Shown: positions 36,316 through 47,410, counted from the first letter of the stretch. The stretch is 64,000 nt of DNA from Thecamonas trahens ATCC 50062 (GCF_000142905.1 NW_013657610.1:8278-72277), one strand, 5' to 3'. Numbers and translations are program-made. The notes: generated by a model from the letters alone, not told the origin.

Positions 36316-39300
36316 CTACATACGGTCGATGTCGGACACCTCGCTCTTGTCGACCCGGCCCTCGGCTCGTCGCCGGAGGTAGAGCGCAGATCGCCAGGCC
36401 ACAACGCCAACGCTGACGATGATGACAAACGAGAGGAGGACGTTGCGCTGGATAGTCGACTTGCCGCCGTCAAGGCCGTCCGAGTCGGCAAAGATGACGA
36501 GCTGGACCGACGAGCCGATGCCGATGGTCAGCTGGAAGAGGTTGTTGTGCGTGCTCTTGAAGGGCCAGAAGAGGCTGATGAGGACAACGTTGACCAGTAG
36601 GCTGAGGCCGACCACCATGATCCGCACCGACGTGCCCGCGATGAGCACCGTCTCGAGCACAAGGACCACGCTCGTCACCAGCGTCGCCACGCGGAACCAG
36701 AACACGCCCGGCTGCAGGCCACGGACCAGAAAGGCAAACGCGCCGCCCTTGAGCTCGGCCATCGCCTCGGCGTTTGCCCCGTACGCCCGATACATCAGCC
36801 AGAGCACCACCACCGGGAACGCCACCAAGTACATCGCCGCGAGCAGGATGGCCACAGCAAGCGTCGCCGTGTGTGCGCCCTGGAAGCACTCGGTCGAGAG
36901 CTCCACCGCGAGCCGTGCAGATCCGTTCACCGTCGTGCAGTGGAAGGCGTTGATGACCCGGAGCGTGATCTGGAGGTACACCGCCGCCAGGAGCATCACA
37001 ATCGACACCCGTGCCCGTCGCGCCCATCGCTCGCCTCTCGTCCGCGGCTCGGTCTCGTCCTCGCCGCTTGTCAGCGACTCGATGTCGTCCACGGTCTTCG
37101 CCGGCACGATGCTGCTCGCGCGCGACGAGCTCCCACTGCTGCTGCCGCCGCTACTGCCGCTGGAGCTGCTAGAGCTGGAGCTCATCGATTTGCTTGGCAT
37201 GCTCGCCGTCGATGAGCTGGTCGCGGTCGATGCCGAGCCTGTCTCCTCCTCCTCCTCCTCATCCTTATCCTCATCCTCATCCTTCTCGCCGCTCTCCGTG
37301 CTGGCCATGCTCTCCATCACCACGCCGGTCATGGCATCGTCGTTGCCCGAGCCATCGCCCGCCTCTGGCGTCTTGGACTTGTTGCGGCGGAGGACAAGGC
37401 GATGGCCGATGACGGCGTAGACCCAGGCGGCGGCGACAAAGAGGACGGCGGCGAGGGCGACGAGGACCAGGGTGCCCCAGAAGAGACGGGCAAAGTTGGA
37501 TGAGCCGGCGCTGGCAAAGTAGCAGTTTGGCTTGACAAACTCGACGTCAAAGAGGATGAAGGAGAGCGCGCGGAAGATGTCCGAGAGCGTCTTGCCCGCA
37601 TCGCCCGAGATCCGCGCACTCGTAGTCCTCCCCACAAACACAAACTGCTGCAGCGAGAGGACGATCGAGACAAACGACGACATGCGGACGACCGAGAGGA
37701 GCGCCACCGCGAGGGTGACCAGGCCGATGAGGATGAGCGCCGCCAGAACCAGGACGGCGAGCTCGGCCGTATCGCCCCGCTCGCACGCCCGGCACACCCC
37801 GGCGTCCGAGTAGAAGTCAGGCTCGCGGCATTCGGCACAGTACCGGCCGGTGTAGCCAAGATCCTCGTCACATCGCGCCGTGACTCGCGCGCCTGAGTCG
37901 TGCAGCACCACAGGGCAAGCCGCCACCGCGCCCATGGCGCCACAGCACGCCTCCTCCAGCGTGCATCGCCCGGGCGCGTTCCGCTCGCTCGGCGACCAGT
38001 AGCCGCGGAGTGGCCAGATGCGGACGCCGCCGGGGCAGTACCCGCCCTCGGGGCACGACTTACACTGCCCATCGGCATAGTACTGACCGATGCGGACGCA
38101 GTCGGCCGCAACCGCGCCCGACAAGTCGACGTAGACCAGGCCGGTCAGCGAGATCGACGTCGCCGACACGTTGAGCGTAATCGACGGATAGCCGTCGCCG
38201 AGGCCTCCGGGCACGTCAAACTGGACCGATGTGTCGGTCACCACCAGCGCCCGTGCCGATGACATCTCCACCTTGGTCACGTTGCCGTTGATGGACACTG
38301 AGACGTCGCCGTCGCGGAAGCCCTCGCCGCCCACCACCACCGTCCCGCCCTGCGGACCGAGGATGCAGCCGGAGACGCATCCGTCGATGCGGACGCGGAC
38401 AAAGGCCCGCTCCGTCGGTGCCCCGCCGCGCGCCAGCGAGCACGGCGCAGGCTCGACACGATTACCGATGCCAAAGGCGCCGGCGTCGATCGTCGGGTTC
38501 GCCGCCCCGCGGTCTGCATCCAGCAACGCGTTGAGCGGCGAGGACAGGTTGGCCACCGCGCTGGTGGCGAGATTGTGGACGATGATGCCGTGGGTCACCG
38601 TCGCGCTGCCTGGTGTCGCGCTAGCTGCCCGGCCCGAGGCCAAGAGGCACCCGTAGCACGCCCGATTTTGCCGGACGGTGGTGTTGGTCATGACGAGCGC
38701 GCCGGGAGCCGTCCAGCCCATAGCCAGCTCGGCCGTCGTGAGCTCGGCGATGTAGATCGTGCCGTTGCGCGCCGAGTTGGACGTCAGCGCCGATGACGCC
38801 ACGTTGACGGTGGCGCCGAGGCCGACCGCCACCGCCGAGCCGAGGCTCGCCACATTGTCGGTGACAGTGAGATCGGCGAGGGAGACGTCGGCGTTGGTGG
38901 CAAAGATGCCGCCGCCGAGCTCGGCGGCAAAGCCGCTGACACTCCCGCCGGACCACACCACGTCGACCCGGCCCACACCCGGCGGCGCGCCGATGTACAC
39001 ACCGCCGCCAGCGGCCACAGACTCGCGATCGGGACGGGCGGTCAGGACGCCGTTGTTGATGGAGATCCGCGCGCCCACCGCCGCCAACGTCAGCGCCTGG
39101 CCCGAGCTCGCTGCGCCGGCCGAGACGTTGCAGTTGGAGAGCGAGAGACCGTTGAAGACGACCGGACCGGAGAGGGTGCCGTTGACGACGACGCAGCCGC
39201 CTGATGTGGCCAGTGCCGATCCCGCCGAGAGGCTGCCGTCGACGGCGAGGTTGCTGACGGTGATGCCGGGCGAGTCGATGATGGTCATGACCTGGGTCTG

Positions 39301-42300
39301 GGCCGTGGCGCAGTTGAAGGTGACCGAGGTAAAGTCGATGACCATGCCGGGAGGAAGCGAGGAGGAGAGGCGGAGCGGGACGGAGCAGTCGGAGAAGACC
39401 GTCGGGGCAAAGGTGATGGGCCCGGGCGGCGATGGCGGGAGCGAGTCCAGATACGTCTGCAGGAGCGGGATGGACGAGTCCGGCACAGCCGACGTCACCG
39501 CCATGTTGGTGCACGGCGCGTGGACAACCCGTGAGCCAGAGCTCGACGCTCCCGACGTCACGGTGCGGATCCCGCTTGGGTCGGAGATCTCGCCCAGCGG
39601 GAAGGCCGACGACGGATCGGCCACGTGAGCCACGTTGTCGGTAAAGGCGCAGCCGGCGTCAAAGGTGACGGGCGGTGCGGGTGATGCCGCCGGATTGATG
39701 TAGAGGACCGAGGCGAGGCAGCCGCGGATGCGGGTGAAGCTCGTGCCGGTCACGGTCAGGCCCGGCGTGCCCGACGCGATGTACAGCGCGGCCCGGCCGG
39801 TGACCGAGTCGACAAAGGTCGAGCCGGTGACGACGGCCGTACCGGTGCTGCTGAGCGAGATGAGCGAGCCATCGCCGGTGCCGTATCCGCTGTGGCGCCG
39901 GATGGTGACGCTGTTGACGACGAGCGAGCCGCCGCCAAACGACTCGATGGCGCCGCCGATGGAGGTCGAGTCCTGGATGACGGCGCCTGGACCGAGGGTG
40001 AGGGTGCCTGTGCTCGTGTCCATGCCCACCACCGCTGACGAGGTGGACGAGCATCTCGTGATGGTGCCCAGAAAGGTGACGATGGGCGTGCCGCCGCCGC
40101 TGTGGCGAAGGTAGATGGCTCCGCCGCCGTCGTCGGCAAAGGCGTCCGAGATGGTGCAGTCGGCGTCAAAGGTGACCATCGGCGATTGGCCTGTCGACCG
40201 CACCAGCACGCCGCCGCCAAACGCTGACGACGAGCAGTGGGCGATGTGCACGTTGTGGAAGCTGGCGGTGACGCCCACGCTGGAGATCGAGACGCAGCCG
40301 CCGGACGAGGCCGCTCCAAACCGGACCCGCAGCCCGGTGATGTCCACCGTGCCTGAGGTGGAGAGAGAGAGCCGATTGACGGTAAAGCCCGTGAGGTCGA
40401 CGGTGTGCGATGCCGAGATGGAGAGCGTTCCGAGGTAGGTGCCCGGCGTGAGCGACGTGACCGTCCCGCCGGTGATGGCGGCCGCCAACGTGGCGGCGGT
40501 AGGGATGGCAAAGCCGCGCACCGCGTTGCATGGCGAGCCGTCATCGATGAGCATGGACGACATGTCGATCGACGGCACGCTCGACGATGCACTCAGTGAC
40601 GCACCAGGCGTGAACGAGAGCTCGCCAAAGATCCACCTGGCCGTGTCCGACGAGCCAAACGAGATCAAGTTGCTCTCAAAGGAGTGGAAGATGTTGACAA
40701 AGACCGATGGCCCGGCGATGAGCATGAACGACGCCTCGCACCCGATGTTGTTCTGGAACCGCGAGAAGCCCGGCGTCTGGACCACGCTGCTTGCGCCAGC
40801 CACGGCAAAGGCGCCTCCTCGGTTGCCGAGGCAGTCGTCGATGTTGACGGCGGAAAAGGTGAGCGGCGCGTCGTCGAGGGAGACGCATCCGCCATCGCCG
40901 CCAGCCACGTTGTTGTTGATGGTGGCAGTGTTGAGCGCGAGTCCGCCGCCGGCCACGTGCAGCCCGCCACCGTTGCTCCCGGCATCGCAAAAGGTGATCG
41001 AGGTCGTGTCGAGGGTGAGGGTGTGGGCGGGTGTGAGGGCGATGGCCAGCCCGCCGCCGTTGCCCGATGTGGCGGTGCTTGTGGTGATGGTGACGCCGGT
41101 CCAGACCGAGGCGCTCGATCCGGCCGAGACAGCGTAGTCCACTGCGCCGCCGTTGGCAGACGCCGTGCATGCCGTGAACGAGACCGAAGTGAGGTTCATG
41201 GCGGCGCCGCCGCCGGAAAAGGCGAGACAGCCGCCCGATGTGCTGGTGGCGGTGGCAAAGGCCGTGCCCGTCAGGCTAATCGGCGCAGCTGCATTCAGAG
41301 CCTGGAACAGCCCGCCGGGCGACGATGTCTGCAGACCGTTGGTGAGGGTGCCATCGGTGATGGCCAACGGAGCCGAGAGGCCCGAAACGGTGATGGCGCG
41401 GCCAGCGCCGGCGCAGTCGATGGTGGCTCCGGTCATGGTCCACGAGCGGGCGGTGGAGCCCGAGACGACGACGCCATCGGAGCCGCATCCGGTGTAGGTG
41501 AGCGGGGGGATGGTGAGCGGCGAGATCGCGGCCGAGTCGTCGACAAGGACCTGGAGGCCCGCCACAGAGGCCACCGCCGGGAGACTGGCGTAGACAGCGC
41601 AGGCGAGCGGGAAGATGCCGACGTTGGTGGTGGAGGGCGAGGCAAAGGCTGCGGCCGTGCTCGCGGCGCCATTGAGGAAGACCGCGCCTAGCGGGAGCGA
41701 TCCGTCGGCGTGATCGGCGGTGAGCGAGGTGGTGCTGGTGAGCGAGACCGTGCCGGCGACGGTGACGGCACCGGCGATGGCGGCGGGCGAGAGGCGGGCG
41801 ATGGAGCCGGCGCACATGATGGTGTCGGAGACGGCGGTGGTACCTGCCAGGGCAAAGACAAACGAGCCGGACGCCGTCGACTCGAACAGCGTCCGCCCGC
41901 GGATGCCTGATACGACCGACCCGCCATCGATGGTAAAGGTGCCTGTGGCGGCCGACGTGGCGTGGACCAAGGCGCCGGCGTTGAGCGAGCCGGTGAGGGT
42001 GGTGATGGAGGCGGCGGTGAGCGTAGTCGTCGACGAAGAGGCCAGAGCAAAGACCGATGCGACGACGTTGGCGTTGAGCGACAAGCCCGTGGCACTGATG
42101 GCCATGGTAGACGAGGCGATGTCAAAGAGGTTAGCAGACGTGGCAAAGTTGGTGATGGTGAGGCCGGAGAGGACGAGGGTGGTGCCCGAGACCGACGCCG
42201 TGTCGCGATAGACAGCGCCAGAGGTACCTCCCGAACCCGAGATAGACGACGATCCGGTAAAGGTGATGGTATTGGACGAGGCCGTGTTGGAGATGGCGAC

Positions 42301-42606
42301 CACGTTGCCCGGGGCAAAGACAGCATCATTAAAGGTGATACTCCTCCCGGTGGCGGAGATGACGATGGGCACGACCGAAGAGAGTCCGCACGCAAAGTTG
42401 AGCCCATTGATGGTAAGATCGCTGCCCGTAGACGAAAACTCGAGCGCCGTGTTGCATGTCAGGCCCGTCTCCACCACATTCACCGTCGTCTGCGTATCCA
42501 CCGCTGCTTGGTACGACGAAATGTCCGTCGCATCCGTCCGCTCCGTCACGACCGAGACACCGACGATGACCACCGCCAAGACGAGAACTGCGCTGACGTG
42601 AGCCAT
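36316..42606 (-). CDS. Secreted beta-helix / IPT-TIG / Cys-rich multi-TM surface protein
   Basis: 2,096 residues from ATG 42606 with no interruption. The signal peptide is MAHVSAVLVLAVVIVGVSVV. The next ~1,400 residues are Ser/Thr/Gly/Val-rich short strands with repeating SGGCV and NGGAV turns (such as GGCLAFSGGGAAM, NGGAVDYAV and GGGIFATNADVSL), typical of a right-handed parallel beta-helix. Around 38370-38130 is an IPT/TIG-like segment (LGPQGGTVVVGGEGF). It is followed by a Cys-rich module (CKSCPEGGYCPGG, then CAECREPDFYSDAGVCRAC), similar to GCC2/GCC3 or TNFR-like modules. The last ~500 residues contain 7-9 TM helices (about 37790-36400), split by an acidic and Ser-rich cytosolic loop. This architecture recurs in free-living protists. 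A role as a large adhesion or receptor protein at the cell surface is inference. Confidence 0.8.
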   Translation of the reverse strand: MAHVSAVLVLAVVIVGVSVVTERTDATDISSYQAAVDTQTTVNVVETGLTCNTALEFSSTGSDLTINGLNFACGLSSVVPIVISATGRSITFNDAVFAPGNVVAISNTASSNTITFTGSSSISGSGGTSGAVYRDTASVSGTTLVLSGLTITNFATSANLFDIASSTMAISATGLSLNANVVASVFALASSSTTTLTAASITTLTGSLNAGALVHATSAATGTFTIDGGSVVSGIRGRTLFESTASGSFVFALAGTTAVSDTIMCAGSIARLSPAAIAGAVTVAGTVSLTSTTSLTADHADGSLPLGAVFLNGAASTAAAFASPSTTNVGIFPLACAVYASLPAVASVAGLQVLVDDSAAISPLTIPPLTYTGCGSDGVVVSGSTARSWTMTGATIDCAGAGRAITVSGLSAPLAITDGTLTNGLQTSSPGGLFQALNAAAPISLTGTAFATATSTSGGCLAFSGGGAAMNLTSVSFTACTASANGGAVDYAVSAGSSASVWTGVTITTSTATSGNGGGLAIALTPAHTLTLDTTSITFCDAGSNGGGLHVAGGGLALNTATINNNVAGGDGGCVSLDDAPLTFSAVNIDDCLGNRGGAFAVAGASSVVQTPGFSRFQNNIGCEASFMLIAGPSVFVNIFHSFESNLISFGSSDTARWIFGELSFTPGASLSASSSVPSIDMSSMLIDDGSPCNAVRGFAIPTAATLAAAITGGTVTSLTPGTYLGTLSISASHTVDLTGFTVNRLSLSTSGTVDITGLRVRFGAASSGGCVSISSVGVTASFHNVHIAHCSSSAFGGGVLVRSTGQSPMVTFDADCTISDAFADDGGGAIYLRHSGGGTPIVTFLGTITRCSSTSSAVVGMDTSTGTLTLGPGAVIQDSTSIGGAIESFGGGSLVVNSVTIRRHSGYGTGDGSLISLSSTGTAVVTGSTFVDSVTGRAALYIASGTPGLTVTGTSFTRIRGCLASVLYINPAASPAPPVTFDAGCAFTDNVAHVADPSSAFPLGEISDPSGIRTVTSGASSSGSRVVHAPCTNMAVTSAVPDSSIPLLQTYLDSLPPSPPGPITFAPTVFSDCSVPLRLSSSLPPGMVIDFTSVTFNCATAQTQVMTIIDSPGITVSNLAVDGSLSAGSALATSGGCVVVNGTLSGPVVFNGLSLSNCNVSAGAASSGQALTLAAVGARISINNGVLTARPDRESVAAGGGVYIGAPPGVGRVDVVWSGGSVSGFAAELGGGIFATNADVSLADLTVTDNVASLGSAVAVGLGATVNVASSALTSNSARNGTIYIAELTTAELAMGWTAPGALVMTNTTVRQNRACYGCLLASGRAASATPGSATVTHGIIVHNLATSAVANLSSPLNALLDADRGAANPTIDAGAFGIGNRVEPAPCSLARGGAPTERAFVRVRIDGCVSGCILGPQGGTVVVGGEGFRDGDVSVSINGNVTKVEMSSARALVVTDTSVQFDVPGGLGDGYPSITLNVSATSISLTGLVYVDLSGAVAADCVRIGQYYADGQCKSCPEGGYCPGGVRIWPLRGYWSPSERNAPGRCTLEEACCGAMGAVAACPVVLHDSGARVTARCDEDLGYTGRYCAECREPDFYSDAGVCRACERGDTAELAVLVLAALILIGLVTLAVALLSVVRMSSFVSIVLSLQQFVFVGRTTSARISGDAGKTLSDIFRALSFILFDVEFVKPNCYFASAGSSNFARLFWGTLVLVALAAVLFVAAAWVYAVIGHRLVLRRNKSKTPEAGDGSGNDDAMTGVVMESMASTESGEKDEDEDKDEEEEEETGSASTATSSSTASMPSKSMSSSSSSSSGSSGGSSSGSSSRASSIVPAKTVDDIESLTSGEDETEPRTRGERWARRARVSIVMLLAAVYLQITLRVINAFHCTTVNGSARLAVELSTECFQGAHTATLAVAILLAAMYLVAFPVVVLWLMYRAYGANAEAMAELKGGAFAFLVRGLQPGVFWFRVATLVTSVVLVLETVLIAGTSVRIMVVGLSLLVNVVLISLFWPFKSTHNNLFQLTIGIGSSVQLVIFADSDGLDGGKSTIQRNVLLSFVIIVSVGVVAWRSALYLRRRAEGRVDKSEVSDIDRM

Positions 42607-43375
42607 TTCCTCGTTCTGGATGTGGCGAGTGGTGCTGGGGGAGAGGGGTGTGTCCGGGGGTAGGTGGGGTGCTGAGTGTGGTGGGGTGCGGCGGGGTGCG
42701 GCGGGGTGCGGCGGGTGCGGAGTGGCGAGTGCAGCGTGGGTTTGGCGGATTGAAATTATTTTTTGCGGGACTTTGCGGTAACTGGCTCATCCCATGGCTT
42801 GTGTTGGACAAGGGGAGGGTGGGGTGGATGGGGTGGAGTGGCAGTGGGAGGGGGGGGGGGGGGGATGAGAGGTAGGAATGCGTATTGAGGGGGAGGGACG
42901 GTGTGGGGTTGGTATGGATGGTGTGGATGGTGGGGATGGTGGCGGTGGCGGTGCGGATTTTTTGGCGGCTCGGTAGAGACGGGCGACGGAAAAAGAGGGA
43001 GAGGTTGATGGAGAGAGAGAGAGAGTGCTTGATGAAGGCAAGGAGGGTAGAATTGGGATAGCGAAGGGCCGTTGGGGATGAGCTGTGGTTGGAGATCGAA
43101 AGAGGTGGCGTCCAGAGTGCTGGTTGGCGTACATATGTGAGGTCTGTTTGGGAGATTTTTTTTCCGACTGCACATGGGTGTATCGCTGGCTTTGGGGGTA
43201 GGGACAGGGTTGTGTAGAAGCCTACGTGTGCCCATGCTTGAATTACAGGCTCCAATAGAGGTCGCCTGGGGTATGTGTGCGGGGAGGTGGTCCACAGCGA
43301 GCGCACTTGACTCTCCACTCCACGGGGAATATATAAGCGTCAGGGATCTTCCTCTCGTCCCTCCCCTCCTTCCTC
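42607..43375. other. Divergent promoter region
   Basis: About 770 bp between two divergent starts. On the sense strand of the beta-helix gene it is C-rich right before ATG 42606. It holds a GA run near 43011-43024 and a G run near 42850-42862, and a TATA-like element toward NagA. No coding sequence is convincing. Confidence 0.5.
43329..43338 (+). promoter_or_regulatory. TATA-like element upstream of NagA gene
   Basis: AATATATAAG, followed by a pyrimidine-rich stretch and ATG at 43376, 38 bp further on. Position and context fit a TATA box with start ~25-30 bp downstream. Confidence 0.5.
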
Positions 43376-45105
43376 ATGTCGGCATCAGCACCGGGAACTG
43401 TCCCACCTTTATCTAGCGGCCGACATGTAGCACCATGGCTTTGCATCGTTGCTAAGAGAGCTGTCCTCGCCGAGCCGATGGCCACCACGCCGACCACGAC
43501 CGGCGGCACGGCCAGCGGCACGTCCGCCATCACTTTGCCGACGCCGACGCCGACAACGCCCCCGTCGATGATGAGACGGGCGAAGGCGGCTCAAGGAGTC
43601 ACGACGGCACTCTGTGCGAGACGGACAAAGCGTGCATAGTGACGATCAGTAGCACGAGTGGGCGGATTGTGCAGATCGACTCGGCTGGATCTGCCTCTGC
43701 CGTGATCGCCGCCGTGTCTGCCGCCAAAGCCACAGCCGCTGCCTCTGGCTGTTCGCTCTCTGTCCTCCGCGCCGCGGTAGCCATCCCGGGCCTTGTGGAC
43801 ATGCACACGCACGGGCTGACGGGCGACGGCGACGGATGCGCCGACGTGGTGGAGGCATGGGCCGTGCCGGAGCCCTCGCTCGCACGCCTCGCCGCCGCAG
43901 GCACTACTTCGGTCGTCCCCTCGCTCACCTTTCCCACCCACAGGTGGGACGCCACCTGCGCCGCTCTGTGTGCCCTGGCCCGTGCTGCCGGTGAGGGGCG
44001 GGGGGCGGGCGAGGCGAGCAAGGCGGGCGTGGGCGACTTGGCCGAGGCCGGCGACTCGGTGCGGGCGGGCGACTTGGCCGAGGCCGGCGACTCGGTGCGA
44101 GCGGGCGACTTGGCCGAGGCCGGCGACTCGGTGCGGGCGGGCGACTTGGCCGAGGCCGGCGACTCGGTGCGGGCGGGCGACTCGGTGCGGGCGGGGATCG
44201 GCAAGGCGGAGCGAAGCTGGATGGGCGCGCGGGTGCTGGGCGTGCATGCCGAGGGCCCTGTGGTAGCAGATGCGGGTGGGCTGCCTGATCCGGGCAAGCG
44301 GGCGTGGGCAAGGGAGAGCGCGGCGGCTGTGGAACGGGTGTTGGACGCAGCAGAAGAGGCAGGGATTGCTGTCAAGGTCATGACCATCGCGCCGTCGGCA
44401 GACGCAGTGTCTGGGTATGCGGGAATCGCAGCGATGGTCAAGCGCGGAGTGGTGCCGGCGCTTGGACACGACCGCAGCGCGCAGTGGGACCAGGTCATCG
44501 GCGCGCTCGAGGCCGCCGCCCCATCCCGCTGCCATCTCACCCATGTCTTTAACGTGCAGACCTTTCATCATCGGCTCCCATCGCTGGGCAACCTCGCGCT
44601 CATGCGAAGCCTTCCGCCAAGCCTGGCCCACGTCCCGATGCCGACAGCCGAGGCCGTGGGCGACGGCCTCCACCTCCATCCGACAGTCATGCACGCCCTC
44701 GCCACCATCCGCCCACCGACCTCGCTCGCCTGGATCTCCGACTCGATCCTCACTCCGTCGGCTGTCGGCGACCACGCGTACTGCGGCCGTCGGGTGGCCA
44801 TCGGCTCGGTCCCGGGCTGCTCCACGCCGGCAGTCGTGCTCGCCAGCGGCGACACGGACGCTGCCCCAGTCATCGCCGGCTCGTGCAGTGCCCTCCTTGA
44901 TACGGTTCGCCTCCTCGTCAACGAGCTCGGCATTGCGCTCGACGACGCCGTCCGCACTTGCGCTACCACGCCCGCAGACATTGTCGGCGCAGACCATGTC
45001 GGCCGCCTTGCTGTCGGCGCCATGGGCGACGTACTCCTCCTCGACGCCGATCTCGCACTCATTGCTGTGATTATGGGTGGCGTGCTTGTCCCGGCATCAG
45101 GCTAA
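43376..45105 (+). CDS. nagA: N-acetylglucosamine-6-phosphate deacetylase, with one apparent frameshift and an internal repeat
   Basis: Removes the acetyl group of GlcNAc-6-phosphate in amino-sugar catabolism. Family landmarks are PGLVDMHTHG (HxH metal site), GVHAEGP (metal-binding Glu), GHDRSAQ, THVFNVQTFHHR (metal His and substrate region) and ISDSILTPS with the catalytic Asp. The start ATG 43376 follows a TATA-like element and a pyrimidine leader like other genes here; ATG 43481 is an alternative. Joining it to the catalytic frame needs one lost base, best placed at the C5 run 43559-43563. The protein would be about 576 residues, longer than the ~400 usual, because of a ~110-residue N-terminal extension and a 36-bp tandem repeat insertion (GDLAEAGDSVRA units) between the first metal site and the GVHAEGP strand. 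Confidence 0.85.
44030..44195 (+). repeat. 36-bp in-frame tandem repeat within nagA
   Basis: Four copies of a unit coding GDLAEAGDSVRA plus a partial fifth (GDSVRAG). The copies are almost identical at the DNA level. Confidence 0.95.
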
Positions 45106-45188
45106 GTGAGCCGTGATGACGATGGTAATGTTGGTTTTAGCGCGCGGGGGAAAATGCTTGGGAAAACGGCTGCATGCAGTGGGGCCAC

Positions 45189-47066
45189 TCAGTCAAGCTC
45201 GGACTCGTTGACGACGGGCGTGGGAGCAGCCGGAGCAGCGGCGATGGAGTCGACAAAGGCGTGGAGCTCCTTAGCTTGAGCCTCAAACTCCTCTCGCTCG
45301 GCATCTTGGTTGGCGTCGAGCCAGGCAATGGCCTCGTCGATCCTGGCAGAGATCTTGGCCTTGTCCGGCTCGGTAGCAGAGACGGTACCGTCTCTCACGG
45401 CAGTGCGGAGGGAGAAGACGGCGGCCTCGAGGTCGTTGCGCGCCGAGATGCGGCGGCGGATGATGTCGTCCTCTGCAGCGTACTTCTCCGACTCGGCCAC
45501 CATGCGATCGATGTCGTCCTTGGAGAGGCGAGCCGAGTCGTTGGTGATCTTGATCGAGTGCTTGTGGCCCGACGACTTGTCCTGGGCCAAGACGTTGAGG
45601 ATGCCATCGGCGTCGATGTCAAAGACAACTTCGATCTGCGGCTTTCCGCGCGGCATGGGCGCGATGCCCGTGAGCTCGAACTTGCCGAGGAGGTTGTTGT
45701 CCGCTGTCTGCGCCCGCTCGCCCTCAAAGACCTGGATGAGCACACCCGGCTGATCGTCAGCGTAGGTGGAGAAGATCTGGGTCTTCTTGGTGGGAATGGT
45801 TGTGTTCCGCGGGATGAGGTTGGTCATCAGCCCGCCAGCGGTCTCCAGCCCGAGCGAGAACGGGGTCATGTCGAGGAGAAGGAGCTCAGCGAGCTTTCCG
45901 CTGGTGTCACTCGCGCCCGATAGGACGGCGGCATGGACAGCAGCGCCGTGGGCGACAGCCTCGTCCGGATTGATCCCCTGCGACGGCGCGCGGCCGGCAA
46001 AGTAGTCTGCAAGGAGGGCGCGGACACGTGGGATGCGCGTGGATCCGCCGACGAGAACAATGTCGTGGATGTCGGCCTTGGCGAGCTTGGCGTCGGTCAG
46101 CGCCCGCTCGACAGGGCCGATGCACTTGGCAAAGAGGTCGTGGTTGAGCTCCTCAAAGCGGGCGCGGGTGATGGACGAGTAGAAGTCGACGCCCTCGTAG
46201 AAGGCGTCGATCTCGATGGAGGCGTTGGTCGAGGCCGAGAGTGTGCGCTTGGCGCGCTCGCAAGCAGATCGTAGCCGGCGCATGGCCCGGGCGTTGCCGG
46301 TGACATCGGCACGGTGCTTGCGCTTGAACTCGCGGACAAAGTGGTTGACAAGGCGGGCGTCAAAGTCCTCGCCGCCGAGATGGGCGTCGCCAGCGGTGGC
46401 CTTGACCTCAAAGATGCCGTTGTCGATGGTGAGGACTGAGACGTCAAAGGTGCCGCCGCCCAGATCAAAGATGAGCACGTTCTTCTCAGCGCCCTCGTGG
46501 TGGAGGCCATAGGCGATGGCGGCGGCGGTCGGCTCGTTAATGATGCGAAGAACGTTGAGGCCGGCGATGGCGCCGGCGTCCTTGGTCGCCTGCCGCTGGG
46601 CGTCGTTAAAGTAGGCAGGGACAGTAACAACCGCGTTGCCCACGTCCTCGCCGAGGTATGCCTCGGCAACGCGCTTCATCTTGGTCAGGACCATGGACGA
46701 GATCTGCTCCGGCGAGAAGACCTTGGTCTCGCCGCGGAACTCGACCTCGATCATGGGCTTGCCCTCGTGCTCGACAACGGCAAAGGGCCACGAGGCCATG
46801 TCGGCCGCCACAGTGGAGTCGGCAAACAGGCGGCCAATGAGGCGCTTGGCATCAAAGACTGTGTTCTTGGCGTTCATGGCAGCCTGCAGCTTGGCGCCGT
46901 CACCGATGAGTCGCTCGGCGTCGGTAAAGGCGACATACGATGGCGTCGTCCGGTTGCCCTGCTCGTTGGCGATGATCTCGACGCGATCGTTGCGCCACAC
47001 GCCGACGCACGAGTATGTGGTCCCGAGATCAATGCCGACAGATGCGCCAGCAGTGTGAGAAGCCAT
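45189..47066 (-). CDS. Hsp70 chaperone, cytosolic type without EEVD tail
   Basis: 625 residues from ATG 47066, matching the HSPA8/Ssa length. The ATPase domain shows [13 protein letters not shown], the phosphate-2 motif [12 protein letters not shown] and the adenosine motif [11 protein letters not shown]. The substrate-binding domain begins after [14 protein letters not shown] and includes GIPPAPRG-like [25 protein letters not shown] and the helical lid. There is no signal or transit sequence. The C-terminus is NESELD, not EEVD, so binding of TPR co-chaperones such as Hop or CHIP would be altered. It is divergent from the unknown gene at 48120; two heat-shock-element-like palindromes lie upstream. 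The 3' end is 83 bp from the stop of nagA. Confidence 0.97.
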   Translation of the reverse strand: MASHTAGASVGIDLGTTYSCVGVWRNDRVEIIANEQGNRTTPSYVAFTDAERLIGDGAKLQAAMNAKNTVFDAKRLIGRLFADSTVAADMASWPFAVVEHEGKPMIEVEFRGETKVFSPEQISSMVLTKMKRVAEAYLGEDVGNAVVTVPAYFNDAQRQATKDAGAIAGLNVLRIINEPTAAAIAYGLHHEGAEKNVLIFDLGGGTFDVSVLTIDNGIFEVKATAGDAHLGGEDFDARLVNHFVREFKRKHRADVTGNARAMRRLRSACERAKRTLSASTNASIEIDAFYEGVDFYSSITRARFEELNHDLFAKCIGPVERALTDAKLAKADIHDIVLVGGSTRIPRVRALLADYFAGRAPSQGINPDEAVAHGAAVHAAVLSGASDTSGKLAELLLLDMTPFSLGLETAGGLMTNLIPRNTTIPTKKTQIFSTYADDQPGVLIQVFEGERAQTADNNLLGKFELTGIAPMPRGKPQIEVVFDIDADGILNVLAQDKSSGHKHSIKITNDSARLSKDDIDRMVAESEKYAAEDDIIRRRISARNDLEAAVFSLRTAVRDGTVSATEPDKAKISARIDEAIAWLDANQDAEREEFEAQAKELHAFVDSIAAAPAAPTPVVNESELD

Positions 47067-47160
47067 GGTTGGGTTGATAGAGACTGATGGTGTGTGGAGA
47101 GAGGGTGGGGAGGAGGGAGAAAGAGAGCGAGTTTTGACATCCAAAAAGAAAAAATGCGCC

Positions 47161-47168
47161 TTCATGAA
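47161..47168 (-). promoter_or_regulatory. Heat-shock-element-like palindrome
   Basis: TTCATGAA inside the longer palindrome CCTTCATGAAGG (47159-47170), a TTCnnGAA pair about 95 bp upstream of the Hsp70 ATG. HSF sites normally need three or more units, so this is suggestive only. Confidence 0.4.
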
Positions 47169-47400
47169 GGCGTTGATCTCCCACATGGACAACATGGCAA
47201 CAAAGAGGATGACACAAGAGCATGAAGAGGTTAAAAGGTTGTCGCAATCATGAGTACGTACATATGAATAGTGGTGAGAGGGTTGAAGAGTGGTCAGAAG
47301 GATGAACTAGGGGTAGGAGGACGACGGGAAGGAGAAGGGAGGGGGAGAGAGGGAGGAAGAAGAGGAGAAAAAATCTGTGGAGGCATGGTTCCATGCGCAC

Positions 47401-47410
47401 GGAATGTTCC
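47401..47410 (-). promoter_or_regulatory. Second heat-shock-element-like palindrome
   Basis: GGAATGTTCC, a perfect nGAAnnTTCn pair about 335 bp upstream of the Hsp70 ATG. Confidence 0.4.
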
